Shown piece after piece: positions 10,299-19,000 of a DNA stretch of 64,000 bases (position 1 is the stretch's first letter; each line of letters begins with the position of its first letter). The stretch is from Solirubrobacter deserti (lineage in GTDB: Bacteria > Actinomycetota > Thermoleophilia > Solirubrobacterales > Solirubrobacteraceae). The DNA lies in contig NZ_QPKJ02000003.1 of assembly GCF_003344625.1 (NCBI RefSeq), positions 372,001-436,000 on the forward strand. The letters run 5' to 3'. Made by a program: the position numbers and the translations under genes. The notes beneath the pieces are model-generated. The model saw only the letters and a program-made list of their open reading frames with translations, did no database searches and was not told where the DNA came from.

Positions 10299-10304
10299 AC
10301 CTTA
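10299..10304 (-). promoter_or_regulatory. -10-like TAAGGT box of the SDR gene
   Basis: TAAGGT lies 7 nt before GTG 10291 and overlaps the end of the ArsR gene, so the SDR could be transcribed separately from the ArsR/SRPBCC pair. Confidence 0.4.
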
Positions 10305-10613
10305 CCCGCGAGCGCGTTCCACCAGACGTGCGAGGCGGCTGTCCCACTCGGCGCCCACCTCCGCCATCCAGTCCATGGCGTCGATCAGCGGCGCGGGCGT
10401 GAGCGTGTAGCGCGTCTCGCGGCCTTCGCGGCGCGGCTCCACCAGCCCGGCCTTCTGCAGCGCCGCCAGGTGCTTGGCCACCGCCTGGCGCGTGATCGGC
10501 AGCTCGCCGGCCAGCCGCGAGGCCGTCAGCTCCGGCCGCTGCGCGACCGAGCGCAGGACCTCCCGCCGCGTCGGGTCGCTCAGGGCCGCGAAGACGTCGT
10601 CTACGCCAGGCAC
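10302..10613 (-). CDS. ArsR-family winged-helix transcriptional regulator
   Basis: 103 residues from GTG 10613. Typical ArsR/HTH_20 layout: [18 protein letters not shown], recognition region [20 protein letters not shown], wing with [14 protein letters not shown]. No metal-binding cysteines, so it is of the non-metal class that is commonly paired with an SRPBCC (AHSA1) partner. It overlaps the 3' end of the SRPBCC gene by 13 bases, so both are translated from one mRNA. Targets unknown; autoregulation is likely by analogy. Confidence 0.9.
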   Translation of the reverse strand: MPGVDDVFAALSDPTRREVLRSVAQRPELTASRLAGELPITRQAVAKHLAALQKAGLVEPRREGRETRYTLTPAPLIDAMDWMAEVGAEWDSRLARLVERARG

Positions 10614-10960
10614 AGAGCGGACGCGGCGCTGAGCGCCATCAGCTTCGGACCCCAGGTGACGGAGTCGCGGGAGAAGCGGTGCTCGGTGACGTACAGGCGC
10701 GTGCCGGAGACCGCGTCCTCGAGCCGCCACTCCACGCGCGAGTCGCCCCAGCGGAACACGATCCGCTCGCCCTCGGTGACCTCCTCGACGACGCCCTCGC
10801 GCGTCTGGTCGCCGTCGCGCACGCGCAACGGCGCGTCCTCGGAGGCCTCGAACTCGACCTCCTCGCCGAGCCACTCCTCGAGTTCGGCCGGCTCGGTGAT
10901 CAGCTCCCACGCGCGCTCGCGATCGCAGGGCAACACGACTTCTCGGTTCACGACGGGCAT
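10601..10960 (-). CDS. SRPBCC (AHSA1-like) domain protein
   Basis: 119 residues from ATG 10960, which has AAGGAG 6 nt upstream. The sequence shows the START/SRPBCC fold pattern: [30 protein letters not shown] at the N-terminus, central strands ([17 protein letters not shown]) and a C-terminal helix. Such proteins bind small hydrophobic ligands or assist Hsp90-like chaperones; the ligand is unknown. It is the first gene of a pair with the ArsR regulator and is divergent from clpP with a 67-bp gap. Confidence 0.82.
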   Translation of the reverse strand: MPVVNREVVLPCDRERAWELITEPAELEEWLGEEVEFEASEDAPLRVRDGDQTREGVVEEVTEGERIVFRWGDSRVEWRLEDAVSGTRLYVTEHRFSRDSVTWGPKLMALSAASALCLA

Positions 10961-11027
10961 CAGCAACTCCTTGGTTGCACGACAGGCTACCATGGCGTCA
11001 AACACGCAACTCGGAGGTTGCACATCA

Positions 11028-11636
11028 ATGCCGCTCGTTCCCGTCGTCGTTCAGCAGGACTCCCGTGGGGAGCGCTCGTTCGACATCTACTCCCGGCTCC
11101 TGCGTGAGCGCGTGATCTTCGTCGGCACCGCGATCGACGACAACATCGCGAACCTGGTCGTCGCGCAGCTGCTGCACCTCGAGGCCGAGGACCCCGACAA
11201 GGACATCCAGATGTACATCAACTCGCCCGGTGGCGTGGTCTACGCCGGGCTGGCGATCTACGACACGATGCGCTTCATCCAGCCCGACGTCGCGACGATC
11301 TGCTGCGGCATCGCCATGTCCATGGGCTCGCTGATCCTCGCCGGCGGCACGCCCGGCAAGCGCTCCGCCCTCCCCAACAGCCGCATCCTCATCCACCAGC
11401 CGTCCGGCGGGTTCCAGGGCCAGGCGACCGACATCCAGATCCACGCCAAGGAGACGCTCGAGCTGCGCGAGCGCATCGAGGAGATCTACTCCCACCACAC
11501 GGGGCAGCCGAAGGAGCAGATCTCGCTGGACCTGGAACGCGACCGCTACTTCACCGCCCAGCAGGCCGCCGACTACGGCTTGATCGACCGCGTCTTCGTC
11601 GACCGCAACGGCGGCAACGGCTACTCCTCCTCGTAG
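11028..11636 (+). CDS. clpP: ATP-dependent Clp protease proteolytic subunit
   Basis: 202 residues. Catalytic triad visible: Ser98 in GIAMSMGS, His123 in ILIHQPSGG and Asp172 in LERDRYF. The start ATG 11028 has GGAGG 8 nt upstream. It forms the barrel peptidase that degrades unfolded proteins fed by ClpX/ClpC. No clpX is adjacent and there is only one clpP in the window. An HTH-ClpN fusion protein is encoded about 1.4 kb away on the other strand. The 3' end overlaps the convergent hypothetical gene by 16 bases. Confidence 0.95.
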   Translation: MPLVPVVVQQDSRGERSFDIYSRLLRERVIFVGTAIDDNIANLVVAQLLHLEAEDPDKDIQMYINSPGGVVYAGLAIYDTMRFIQPDVATICCGIAMSMGSLILAGGTPGKRSALPNSRILIHQPSGGFQGQATDIQIHAKETLELRERIEEIYSHHTGQPKEQISLDLERDRYFTAQQAADYGLIDRVFVDRNGGNGYSSS

Positions 11637-12208
11637 AGCGACTCGTGGGCGAGCGCGTTGCCCGCCCCGTCGCGCAGCACGACCTCGAGGAAGGTGTCGT
11701 CGTAGGCGTCGGGGGCGAGCAGCGTGAAGCGCTCGCCCTCGATCTCCGCCTCGTCGACCGTCACGCGGCCGAGCTCGGCGGTCACGATCCGGCCGCTGGA
11801 GATCATCGGCACGCCCCAGATGAGCGTCATCGCCGCGACCTGACCGCCCGCGCCGCGCCAGCCGCCCACGACCTCCTGGGAGATGTCCATCTGCCACTCG
11901 GGGTGGTCGTCGGCGACGTCCGGCGTGTAGTCGGCCCACGCGTAGATCTCGCCGGGCTCGTCCCCGGGGGCGAAGGACACGTAGCCGAACAGCTCCAGGC
12001 CGGTGTCGGTGCGCGCGGTGGCGGGAACGTAGGTGCGGCCGGACCAGGTGCGGTCCGGGAACCAGTGGATGTCGCCCGCGGTGCCGAGGTCCGGATCGTC
12101 CGGGTCGGTCTCCACCTTCAGGCAGGCGGCGAGGAACTCGGCCTTGAGCGTGTCCTCCGAGGGCAGCCCGCCCTGGGGCGGCTCCGCGGCGAAGCGGCAG
12201 ATCGGCAT
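11621..12208 (-). CDS. Hypothetical protein, 195 aa
   Basis: Not recognised. Starts at ATG 12208 ([19 protein letters not shown]). Acidic and soluble, with no signal peptide or membrane segment; several Trp/Tyr-rich strands ([35 protein letters not shown]) suggest a beta-rich fold. A TAGGGT box 7 nt upstream supports the start and a leaderless mRNA. It is convergent with clpP (16-bp overlap) and precedes nothing obvious in its own direction. Confidence 0.72.
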   Translation of the reverse strand: MPICRFAAEPPQGGLPSEDTLKAEFLAACLKVETDPDDPDLGTAGDIHWFPDRTWSGRTYVPATARTDTGLELFGYVSFAPGDEPGEIYAWADYTPDVADDHPEWQMDISQEVVGGWRGAGGQVAAMTLIWGVPMISSGRIVTAELGRVTVDEAEIEGERFTLLAPDAYDDTFLEVVLRDGAGNALAHESLYEEE

Positions 12209-12215
12209 GGGCTGA

Positions 12216-12221
12216 ACCCTA
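12216..12221 (-). promoter_or_regulatory. -10-like TAGGGT box
   Basis: TAGGGT ends 7 nt before ATG 12208, the same geometry as several other first genes of transcription units here. It lies just downstream of the dtd stop codon. Confidence 0.45.
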
Positions 12222-12641
12222 GCCGGGAATTTCCAGCAGCAGCGTGACGGGTCCGTCGTTGACGAGCTCGACGTCCATGTGGGCGCCGAACACGCCCCGC
12301 TGCGCGTTCACCCGCGCGCAGAAGCGCTCGTACAGCGGCTCGGCGGTCTCGGGCCGCGCGGCGTCGACGAACGCGGGCCGGTTCCCGCGGCGCGTGTCGC
12401 CGTAGAGCGTGAACTGCGAGACGCACAGGATGTCGCGCTCGCCCAGTGCCTCGTTCATCTTGCCGTCGGCGTCCTCGAAGATCCGCAGCGCGCGCACCTT
12501 GTCGGCGAGCCGGTCGCAGTCGGCTTCCGTGTCGCTGTGCGTCACGCCCAGCAGGACCAGCAGGCCCGGCCCGATCGCGCCCGTGATCTCGCCCTCCACG
12601 GTCACGCTGGCGCGGCTGACGCGCTGGACCAGCGCCCTCAA
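12219..12641 (-). CDS. dtd: D-aminoacyl-tRNA deacylase
   Basis: 140 residues, TTG start. The DTD signatures SQFTLYGD (catalytic region) and the C-terminal NDGPVT are both present, as is the N-terminal MRALVQRVSRASVTV. It hydrolyses the ester of D-amino acids or glycine mischarged on tRNA, a cytoplasmic proofreading role. The start overlaps the galT-like stop by 4 bases, giving an operon tlpA-galT-dtd read from 14168 leftwards. Confidence 0.95.
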   Translation of the reverse strand: MRALVQRVSRASVTVEGEITGAIGPGLLVLLGVTHSDTEADCDRLADKVRALRIFEDADGKMNEALGERDILCVSQFTLYGDTRRGNRPAFVDAARPETAEPLYERFCARVNAQRGVFGAHMDVELVNDGPVTLLLEIPG

Positions 12642-13594
12642 AGGTCCCGCAGCTCCGCGGCCGCCTGCTCGGGCGCCAGCGCGCAGATGTGGACACCGGT
12701 CCCGATCTCGAACCCGGACGGCTGGCCGAGCCGGGGCTGGATCTCGATCCGCCAGCAGAAGTGCTCGGCGCCGCCCGGTGCGGTCCGGATCCAGAGGTTG
12801 AGCGGGGGCGAGGCGCCGAAGCGGGCCTTCAGCCGGCGCAGCCCGTCGGCGAGCAGCGCGGCCCCGGTCGGGCCTTCGTGCTCGAAGTGGGTGCGCGAGC
12901 GGCGCGGGACGAGCATCAGGTGGTACGGGGAGGAGGACGCGAACTTGGTCAGCAGCACGGCTTCGGAGTCGATGGCGACGACCCGCTCGCGGCGGCGGAC
13001 CTCCTCCTGCAGCAGGTCGGCGAGCAGGTTGCCACCCATCGTCCGCACCGCGTACGCGCCGAAGCGCTCACGCTCGCGGGCGACGGCCGCCGGGACGAAG
13101 TCGAGCGCCATCAGCTGCGCGTGCGTGTGCGGGATCGACGACCCTGCCTGCCGGCCCTCATTGACGATCAGATGCCGGTACGGACGGTCGACGTGCGCGC
13201 GCATGCGCTCCCGCCAGCCGTCGACGGCGCGGACGACCTGCTCCACCGAGAGCTCCGACAGCGAGGCGACCGGCTCAGGGGCGTTGACGATGACCTCGTG
13301 CGCGCCCGTCGCGGGCTGGACGGTGAACAGGTCCGGGTTCGCGTCGCGCTCCGGGGCATCGGCGGCGGCGGTCAGCGCGGGGTACCGGTTGTCGAAGGCG
13401 CGCACGGTCCACGGGTCGGCGTCCGTGTAGAGCGTCGGCATCGTCTCGTCCTCGTGGCCCGGGAGGAACGGGTCCGATGCCGGGTCCAGCGGCTCGCCCG
13501 GAGTCACCGAGAGGCCGCTGTTGGGGCGGTCGGCCCGCGCGGCGGCGATGATCGTCTTGAGCCCGCTCAGCGGGTCGACGCGGACCTCAGGCAC
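12638..13594 (-). CDS. galT: Galactose-1-phosphate uridylyltransferase-like protein
   Basis: 318 residues from GTG 13594. N-terminal region with FDNRYPAL and a His-rich active-site motif IPHTHAQLM at residues 154-162 matches the GalT/HIT superfamily, in which the second histidine is uridylylated. The C-terminal half has PYHLMLVPRRSRTHFE and the WRIEIQPR strand typical of GalT. It exchanges UMP between UDP-glucose and hexose-1-phosphate. No galK or galE lies nearby, so physiological substrate is not certain. It overlaps both neighbours (TlpA-like by 8 nt, dtd by 4 nt). Confidence 0.86.
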   Translation of the reverse strand: MPEVRVDPLSGLKTIIAAARADRPNSGLSVTPGEPLDPASDPFLPGHEDETMPTLYTDADPWTVRAFDNRYPALTAAADAPERDANPDLFTVQPATGAHEVIVNAPEPVASLSELSVEQVVRAVDGWRERMRAHVDRPYRHLIVNEGRQAGSSIPHTHAQLMALDFVPAAVARERERFGAYAVRTMGGNLLADLLQEEVRRRERVVAIDSEAVLLTKFASSSPYHLMLVPRRSRTHFEHEGPTGAALLADGLRRLKARFGASPPLNLWIRTAPGGAEHFCWRIEIQPRLGQPSGFEIGTGVHICALAPEQAAAELRDL

Positions 13595-14168
13595 CGAGGT
13601 AGCGATCGATGTCGTCGTTGAGCTGCTTGTCCGAGCGGTAGGTCCCGTAGTGGACCTTCACCGACTTGCCGTTGCGGTCGATGAAGATCGTGATCGGGGC
13701 GTAGTCGGCGGCCTTGAGCTCGCGGCCGATCGCGTCGTCGGGGTCGGTGTAGGACGGGAACGGCAGCCACTGCTCGCTCAGGAAGCTGCGGGCGGCCCCG
13801 TCCTGGTCCTTGCTGTTGATGCCCAGGAACGCGACCTCCTTGCCGCGCTTGCTGGCGATCGACTCGAAGACCGGGAACTCGACGCGGCACGGCGCACACC
13901 AGGACGCCCACTTGTTGACCACGATCGGGTGGCCTTTGAGCGCGGCGACGCGGTCCTGGAACGCGGACAGGCCGCCGTCGAGCAGCTGGTTGGACTGCTC
14001 GTGCAGTGCTGCGAGTGGCGCGGGCGCGCCGGCGAGCTCCTCCCGGGCGTCCTCGAGGCTGTCCGGCGGATCGGTGGCGTTGTCGCCACCGCCGGACGCG
14101 CTGGTCAGGCCGATGACCACCACCGCGACGAGCGCGACGGCGGCGAGAAGGACGAGCACCTTGCGCAT
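13587..14168 (-). CDS. TlpA/ResA-type membrane-anchored thioredoxin
   Basis: 193 residues. An uncleaved N-terminal membrane anchor (about residues 4-22, VLVLLAAVALVAVVVIG) is followed by a thioredoxin fold with the redox pair Cys91-Cys94 in SWCAPCR, then FLGINSKDQDG and the cis-Pro region YAPITIFI. It faces outward. ResA/TlpA proteins reduce apocytochrome c cysteines or other extracytoplasmic disulfides, so a link with the ccm genes at 27-29 kb is plausible but not shown. First gene of the tlpA-galT-dtd unit. Confidence 0.9.
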   Translation of the reverse strand: MRKVLVLLAAVALVAVVVIGLTSASGGGDNATDPPDSLEDAREELAGAPAPLAALHEQSNQLLDGGLSAFQDRVAALKGHPIVVNKWASWCAPCRVEFPVFESIASKRGKEVAFLGINSKDQDGAARSFLSEQWLPFPSYTDPDDAIGRELKAADYAPITIFIDRNGKSVKVHYGTYRSDKQLNDDIDRYLGA

Positions 14169-14223
14169 TTCGGAGCAGAGGGTGGCAGATCGACCGGCTC
14201 GGGCTACGAGTCTGCTTCAATAG

Positions 14224-14240
14224 TCCCTGACTCGCAGGGA
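14224..14240. repeat. 6-bp hairpin between divergent TlpA and helicase genes
   Basis: TCCCTG-ACTCG-CAGGGA forms a perfect 6-bp stem with a 5-nt loop in the divergent gap 14169-14352. It could be an operator or a leader structure for the helicase. No convincing promoter hexamers are seen around it. Confidence 0.35.
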
Positions 14241-14352
14241 GCACGACCGAGGGAACGCCGACCGGCGCCTGGAGCTCCCGCCCGCGGGTCCCCCTGGAGT
14301 GTCCGCCGTGTCGCGCGGCGTCCGCTTCTCACCGTCACTTCCAGAGCCGTCC

Positions 14353-17300
14353 ATGGCTGAGACCACGCCAGTGGCCGATCCGGCCGCGCTGCCTTCAACC
14401 GAAGAGATCGAACGCGCTTCGGCGTTCACTCGTGAGCCGTTCCTGACCGAGGGCGAGGACCCTCAGCAGGCGCTTGCTCCGGGGACGCCGCGTCGCCGCG
14501 CGCTCGAAGCCGCGCTCGCCGAGCTCGACACGGGCGCGAAGGTCCCGTCGCCGCACTGGCGGCGCCAGTGGTCGTTGCTGCTGGGTCTCGAGCGGCTGCT
14601 GTCCCAGGATGAGCCGCACCTCGTCGACGGCACCGTGCTCTCCGCCCACCAGGTCGACGCGCTGTCGGGCACGCTCACCGCGCTGCTCGCCGACCGGCTC
14701 AAGAACGGCGACTCCGCCGCGCCGCCGATCGCCGAGCCGGTGCTCGCGCCGGTCGAGGAGCCGGTCGTCGCGGTCGACGAGGACGACGAGGAAGAGGACG
14801 AGGAGCCGGAGGTCGAGGAGGACGCGCCGGACTGGGACAAGGGCGCGGGCGAGGAGGACGAGGACGTCGCCGACGCGCCCGAGGACCCGAACGCCGGCAA
14901 GCGCTTTTGGTTCGAGCACGCGACGGGCGCGGGCAAGACGGTCGCGGCCGTCGGCTTCGTCGAGGCCTCGCGCACGGGCGGCGTCCTGATCCTCACCCAC
15001 CGCCGCAACCTGGTCGACCAGTTCAACGGGGAGCTGCGCACGCGCGGCTACGCGAAGCGGCTCGCGCCGCCGCTGCTCGACCACCAGGACACGGCCAACG
15101 GCCCGGTCACCGTCGAGACCTACCAGTGGTTCGTCCGCAACGCCGGCCGCATCTCGGACGCGTACTCGATCGTCATCTGCGACGAGGCCCACACGGCGCT
15201 GGGCGAGAAGACCTCGGCCGCGATCCGCGCCTGGACCGGCCCCGTCTTCGTCGGCATGACCGCGACGGGCGCGCTGATCGCCCGCCACGTCACGGACCTG
15301 TTCCCGACGCAGACGTCGCGCTTCGACCTCGCGCAGGCCGCGCGCCGTGGCGTGATCTCGCCGCTGCGCTGCGTGCGGATCCCGCCGGGTCCGGGCGTGC
15401 GCACGATCGCCAAGGTGCCGCTCCGGCGCGGCGAGGTGGACACCGAGTTCGACCAGGAGATGTTGGCCCAGCTGTTGGATCAGCTGCCGTTCAACCTGGC
15501 GATCGCGGACCTCTACAAGACGCGCTTCAACGGCGTGCCGGGCGTCGTGTACGCCGCGGGCGTGCGTCACGCGTACAACGTCGCGCAGGCGTTCCGGGAC
15601 GTCGGGATGAAGGCGCAGGCGGTCTCGGGTGAGACACCCAAGCGCGAACTCGCGACGATCCTCGCGCGCTATGAGCGCGGCGACATTGACGTGCTGGTCA
15701 ACGCGCAGCTGCTCGCCGAGGGCTGGAACTCGCCGCGCGCGACAGTCTGCATGCACCTCGCGCCGACCGCCTCCAAGCGCATCTATCAGCAGCGCGTGGG
15801 CCGCGTCACGCGTCGCCATCAGGGCAAGGAAGCGGGCATCGTCGTCGACTTCGTCCATCCGGCGACCAAGCACGACGATCCGGTCGTGACGCTGCACTCG
15901 TTGCTGGACCGCGACGTCTACCGCGGCGGCGCGATCGTCGTGGGTCCGGTGCGGCGCGGCCGTGGCCGCCGCTTGCGCGTGGAGCGCCGCGTCCTGCCGG
16001 TGACGGCGGAGGAGAACCGGCGCATCGAGGTCTTCGAGCGCGAGCTCTGGCGGATCGCCGTCGAGCATCTGGACTACGGCGAGCAGGTCCAGTGGGCGGC
16101 GCTGGCGGGTGCGCGGGTCGCTCCCACCGGGTGGCGCCGGGCCCGGGCCATGCTGCACTTCGACCAGGGCGGCGAGCTCAAACGCACGTTCCTGATCACC
16201 GCGGTCGACCGCAACAAGAACCCGCAGCTGCGCTTGCGTGCGCTGCAGGAGATCGCCTCGGGGCGGGACGCGGAGGCGTTCGACCGCGCGCTGGACTTCG
16301 TCGAGTCCTGGCCGCGCGACGACAAGCGGGAGGGCGTGAAGGTCGTCCTGCAGGCGCTGGCCGAGAAGAAGATCGGGCGGCGCGACCAGGCCAACAACTG
16401 GATCTGGCGCTGCGCGAACATGACGCGCGAGGTCCACGAGGAGTACGCCGTCCAGCGCTGGCCCGAGACGAAGCGGCTGCTCGGCCTGCTCGTCAACTCC
16501 TCCGGGGGCGCCCACGCGCGTAACGCGCGCCGGCTCGTGGCTCAGGCCCGCCAGCAGGACCGTCGCCTGAGCGCCGCGCTGCTGGCCGCCGCGATCCCGC
16601 ACACCGCCGAGGCGGGCGAGGTCATCAACGGCGCCCGCACGCGGATGTCCCGCAAGCCGGCCGCGCTGGCGCGCGAGCTGCTGCGCAACTTCCCGAAGGG
16701 TCGCGGCAAGGCCAAGCGCCGCCGTCGTCGCAAGGGCGCCGGGGAGGGCGTCGCGCCGGAGGCCGTGACGGCCGCCGCCGTGACGGAGAACGGCGAGCTG
16801 CTGGAGGTCGAAGGGGCCGAGGAGACGGTCGAGGCCGCCGCCCCGCGTTCGCGCGGGCGCTCGCGCCGGCGCGCCGTCGATGCCGATCCCGACGCGCCCA
16901 AGCGCAAGCCGCGCTCGCGGCGGGGGGCCAAGCCGGCCGCTGAAGAGCCCGAGACCGTGGAGGCCGTGGCGGAGGAGTCGGCCGCGCCGAAGCGCAAGCC
17001 ACGCGCGCGCAAGCCCGCGGCGGAGGTCGTGGAGGTCGTCGAGGTGGCGGCCGAGGAGGCGCCCGCGCGCAGGCGCAAGCCGCGTGCTCGCAAGCCGGCG
17101 GCGGAGGTCGTCGAGGTCGTCGAGGTGGCGGCGGAGAAGCCCGCGCCCAAGCGCAAGCCGCGCGCCAAGAAGCCCGCGGCCGAGGTCGTTGAGGTCGTCG
17201 AGGCGGCGCCGAAGCGCAAGCCGCGTGCGCGCAAGCCGGCGGCGGAGGTCGTCGAGGTCGTCGAGAAGCCGGCGGCCAAGCGCAAGCCGCGCGCGAAGGC

Positions 17301-17607
17301 GGCGGCGAAGCCCAAGGCGCCGGCCGCCCAGGAAGCGCTGTTCGACGCTCCGGCCGAGAAGCCGAAGCCGAAGGCCGCGACCAAGAAGAAGCCGGCGGCC
17401 AAGAAGAAGCCGGCCGCCAAGAAGAAGCCGGCGGCGAAGAAGAAGCCCGCCGCGAAGGCGAAGCCCGCGCCGGCCGTCGCGGCCGCGGCCGCTGCGGTCG
17501 AGGCCGCGGTGTCGGCGGCCAAGCGCAAGCCGCGCGCGAAGAAGAAGCCGCCCGCCGCCGCCGACGAAGGCGACAGCGGTTCCGTGCGCGAAGACGCCGC
17601 TGCATGA
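14353..17607 (+). CDS. DEAD/DEAH-type superfamily 2 helicase with histone-H1-like repeat tail
   Basis: 1084 residues from ATG 14353 (GTG 14299 is in frame and possible). Acidic stretch at about residues 135-175, then helicase motifs: Walker A ATGAGKT 190-196, DEAH 277-280, motif III MTAT near 302, and motif VI QQRVGRVTRR near 479, resembling SSL2/RecQ-type helicases. Residues ~560-780 are helical without recognised motif. The last ~300 residues alternate basic KRKPRARKPAA and acidic EVVEVVEV units, followed by four KKKPAA repeats like bacterial histone-H1/HU tails. The tail should bind nucleic acid. ATGA overlap with the SDR downstream. The target (DNA or RNA) is unknown. Confidence 0.85.
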   Translation: MAETTPVADPAALPSTEEIERASAFTREPFLTEGEDPQQALAPGTPRRRALEAALAELDTGAKVPSPHWRRQWSLLLGLERLLSQDEPHLVDGTVLSAHQVDALSGTLTALLADRLKNGDSAAPPIAEPVLAPVEEPVVAVDEDDEEEDEEPEVEEDAPDWDKGAGEEDEDVADAPEDPNAGKRFWFEHATGAGKTVAAVGFVEASRTGGVLILTHRRNLVDQFNGELRTRGYAKRLAPPLLDHQDTANGPVTVETYQWFVRNAGRISDAYSIVICDEAHTALGEKTSAAIRAWTGPVFVGMTATGALIARHVTDLFPTQTSRFDLAQAARRGVISPLRCVRIPPGPGVRTIAKVPLRRGEVDTEFDQEMLAQLLDQLPFNLAIADLYKTRFNGVPGVVYAAGVRHAYNVAQAFRDVGMKAQAVSGETPKRELATILARYERGDIDVLVNAQLLAEGWNSPRATVCMHLAPTASKRIYQQRVGRVTRRHQGKEAGIVVDFVHPATKHDDPVVTLHSLLDRDVYRGGAIVVGPVRRGRGRRLRVERRVLPVTAEENRRIEVFERELWRIAVEHLDYGEQVQWAALAGARVAPTGWRRARAMLHFDQGGELKRTFLITAVDRNKNPQLRLRALQEIASGRDAEAFDRALDFVESWPRDDKREGVKVVLQALAEKKIGRRDQANNWIWRCANMTREVHEEYAVQRWPETKRLLGLLVNSSGGAHARNARRLVAQARQQDRRLSAALLAAAIPHTAEAGEVINGARTRMSRKPAALARELLRNFPKGRGKAKRRRRRKGAGEGVAPEAVTAAAVTENGELLEVEGAEETVEAAAPRSRGRSRRRAVDADPDAPKRKPRSRRGAKPAAEEPETVEAVAEESAAPKRKPRARKPAAEVVEVVEVAAEEAPARRRKPRARKPAAEVVEVVEVAAEKPAPKRKPRAKKPAAEVVEVVEAAPKRKPRARKPAAEVVEVVEKPAAKRKPRAKAAAKPKAPAAQEALFDAPAEKPKPKAATKKKPAAKKKPAAKKKPAAKKKPAAKAKPAPAVAAAAAAVEAAVSAAKRKPRAKKKPPAAADEGDSGSVREDAAA
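16984..17274 (+). repeat. Tandem charge-alternating coding repeats in helicase tail
   Basis: Four diverged copies of a unit encoding KPRA(R/K)KPAAEVVEVVE occur in a row. The DNA copies share the word GCGGAGGTCGTCGAGGTCGTCGAGG with third-position differences, suggesting expansion by slippage or unequal exchange followed by drift. Confidence 0.8.
17380..17460 (+). repeat. KKKPAA tandem repeats (H1-like basic tail)
   Basis: At least four direct repeats of about 18 bp (AAGAAGAAGCCGGCGGCC-like) encode KKKPAA hexapeptides. This is the lysine/proline/alanine pattern of eukaryotic H1 tails and of mycobacterial and streptomycete HU C-termini. Confidence 0.8.
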
Positions 17608-18392
17608 GGCTCGCCGATCAGGTCGCGGTCGTCACGGGCGGCGCGGCCGGGATCGGGCGGGCGCTGGCACTGAGGTTCGCGGCTGAAGGCGCACGTGGCG
17701 TGGTCGTCGCCGACCTCGACGAGGCGGGCGCCGAGGCGGTCGCGGCCGAGATCGGCGAGGGTGCGCTCGCCGTCGTCTGCGACGTCGCCGATCCCGCGCA
17801 CGCCGAAGCGCTGATCGGCGCCGCCGAGAGCGCGTTCGGCCCGGTGGACCTGTTCTGCGCCAACGCGGGCGTGGCCGTCGGCGAAGGGCTCGGCGCGGCG
17901 GCCGAGTGGGAGCTCGCGCTCGGCGTCAACCTGCGCGCGCACGTCTACGCCGCCGAGCGGCTGCTGCCGGGCTGGCTGGAGCGCGGGACGGGCTACTTCC
18001 TCACCACCGCGTCGGCGGCCGGGCTGATCACGCAGATCGGCTCCGCGCCGTACGCCGTCACCAAGCACGCCGCGGTCGCGTTCGCCGAGTGGCTGTCGGT
18101 GACCTACGGCGCGCGCGGAGTCGGCGTCAGCTGCCTGTGCCCGATGGGCGTCAACACCGAGCTGCTGCACGGGTCGGGCGGCGCCGGGGCCGTCGTGAAG
18201 GCCGCGGGCGCGGTGCTGGAGCCCGACGAGGTGGCCGAGATCGTGCTCGCGGGCCTCGAGGCGGAGACGTTCCTGATCCTCCCGCACCCCGAGGTGCTCG
18301 AGTTCTACCGGCGCAAGGGCGCCGACTACGACCGCTGGCTGGCCGGGATGCGGCGGCTACAGGCGAGCGTCGCCGCTCAGCGCGACCCGTAG
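17604..18392 (+). CDS. SDR family oxidoreductase
   Basis: 262 residues. Classical SDR: TGGAAGIGRALA nucleotide loop, VADLDEAG (NAD/NADP discrimination strand), CANAG, active-site TTASAAGLITQIGSAPYAVTKHA with Ser, Tyr and Lys in place, and CPMGVNTELLHGSG after the catalytic region. The substrate is not evident. It overlaps the helicase stop by ATGA, an unexpected pairing of a helicase with a metabolic enzyme. Its 3' end overlaps the convergent LysE-type gene by 36 bases. Confidence 0.87.
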   Translation: MRLADQVAVVTGGAAGIGRALALRFAAEGARGVVVADLDEAGAEAVAAEIGEGALAVVCDVADPAHAEALIGAAESAFGPVDLFCANAGVAVGEGLGAAAEWELALGVNLRAHVYAAERLLPGWLERGTGYFLTTASAAGLITQIGSAPYAVTKHAAVAFAEWLSVTYGARGVGVSCLCPMGVNTELLHGSGGAGAVVKAAGAVLEPDEVAEIVLAGLEAETFLILPHPEVLEFYRRKGADYDRWLAGMRRLQASVAAQRDP

Positions 18393-18962
18393 GCCGAGCC
18401 CGATCAGCACGGCGCCGGTGGCCCGCTCGAGCCACCGCCCGGCGCGGCTGGCCATGAACCCCGCCTTGGCCCGGCTGGCGAGCACCGCGAGCGCGCTGTA
18501 CCAGACGCAGTCGAACGCGACGATCAGCGCCGCCATCAACAGCGTCGTCGCGAGGACGCTGGAGTCCGGACCGACGAACTGCGGGAACAGCGCCACGAAG
18601 AACACGGCGAGCTTCGGGTTCGCGAGCGACGTCACGAGGCCGTCGCGGAACGGTCGCTGCGTGCGTTCCGGAGCCTCGACCGCAGCGCCCGCACGCCGCA
18701 GCGACTGCACGCCGAGATAGACCAGGACGGCTGCGCCGGCGAGCTTGAGCGCCGCGAACGCGACCTCGGACGCCGCCACGAGCGCCGAGATCCCGGCGAT
18801 CGACAACAGCGCCCATGTCACCACGCCGACCGAGTTGCCGGCGATCGTCAGCACCCCGGCACGGAACCCGCCGCGCAGCGCGCTGCGGAGCACCATCGCC
18901 GTCGCCGCGCCCGGCGTGATGGTCACGAGCACCGCGATCGGCAGGAACGCCCACAGCATCAA
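18357..18962 (-). CDS. LysE/RhtB family amino-acid exporter
   Basis: About 201 residues with six predicted membrane helices, LysE-type. Seen: ITPGAATAMVLRSALRGGFRAG (the conserved PGP/GAA region after helix 1), LKLAGAAVLVYLGV and the central LANPKLAVFFVALFPQFV motif. It should export amino acids or related small molecules. The start may be TTG 18962, which is 6 nt after a TAAGCT box, or ATG 18959. Divergent from the 19001 gene with about 38 bp between. Confidence 0.88.
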   Translation of the reverse strand: MMLWAFLPIAVLVTITPGAATAMVLRSALRGGFRAGVLTIAGNSVGVVTWALLSIAGISALVAASEVAFAALKLAGAAVLVYLGVQSLRRAGAAVEAPERTQRPFRDGLVTSLANPKLAVFFVALFPQFVGPDSSVLATTLLMAALIVAFDCVWYSALAVLASRAKAGFMASRAGRWLERATGAVLIGLGLRVALSGDARL

Positions 18963-18968
18963 TCGGCA

Positions 18969-18974
18969 AGCTTA
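18969..18974 (-). promoter_or_regulatory. -10-like TAAGCT box of LysE-type gene
   Basis: TAAGCT ends 6 nt before TTG 18962 (9 nt before ATG 18959). It favours the TTG start by analogy with the 6-nt spacing of other boxes in the window. Confidence 0.4.
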
Positions 18975-18988
18975 CGGCCTCGTCCGGG

Positions 18989-18994
18989 TACGGT
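18989..18994 (+). promoter_or_regulatory. -10-like TACGGT box of the 19001 gene
   Basis: TACGGT ends 6 nt before GTG 19001, predicting a leaderless transcript for the two-gene unit. Confidence 0.45.
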
Positions 18995-19000
18995 CTTGGG

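Noticed and set aside
14395..16602. A 735-residue open frame on the minus strand antisense to the helicase
   Set aside because: Long antisense frames are expected in very GC-rich coding DNA; its Arg/His/Val composition is unlike a protein and the plus-strand frame has full helicase motifs.
16984..17460. Regular repeats that could be mistaken for a CRISPR or satellite array
   Set aside because: Units are tandem, in frame, without spacers, and encode a continuous Lys/Pro/Ala/Val tail.
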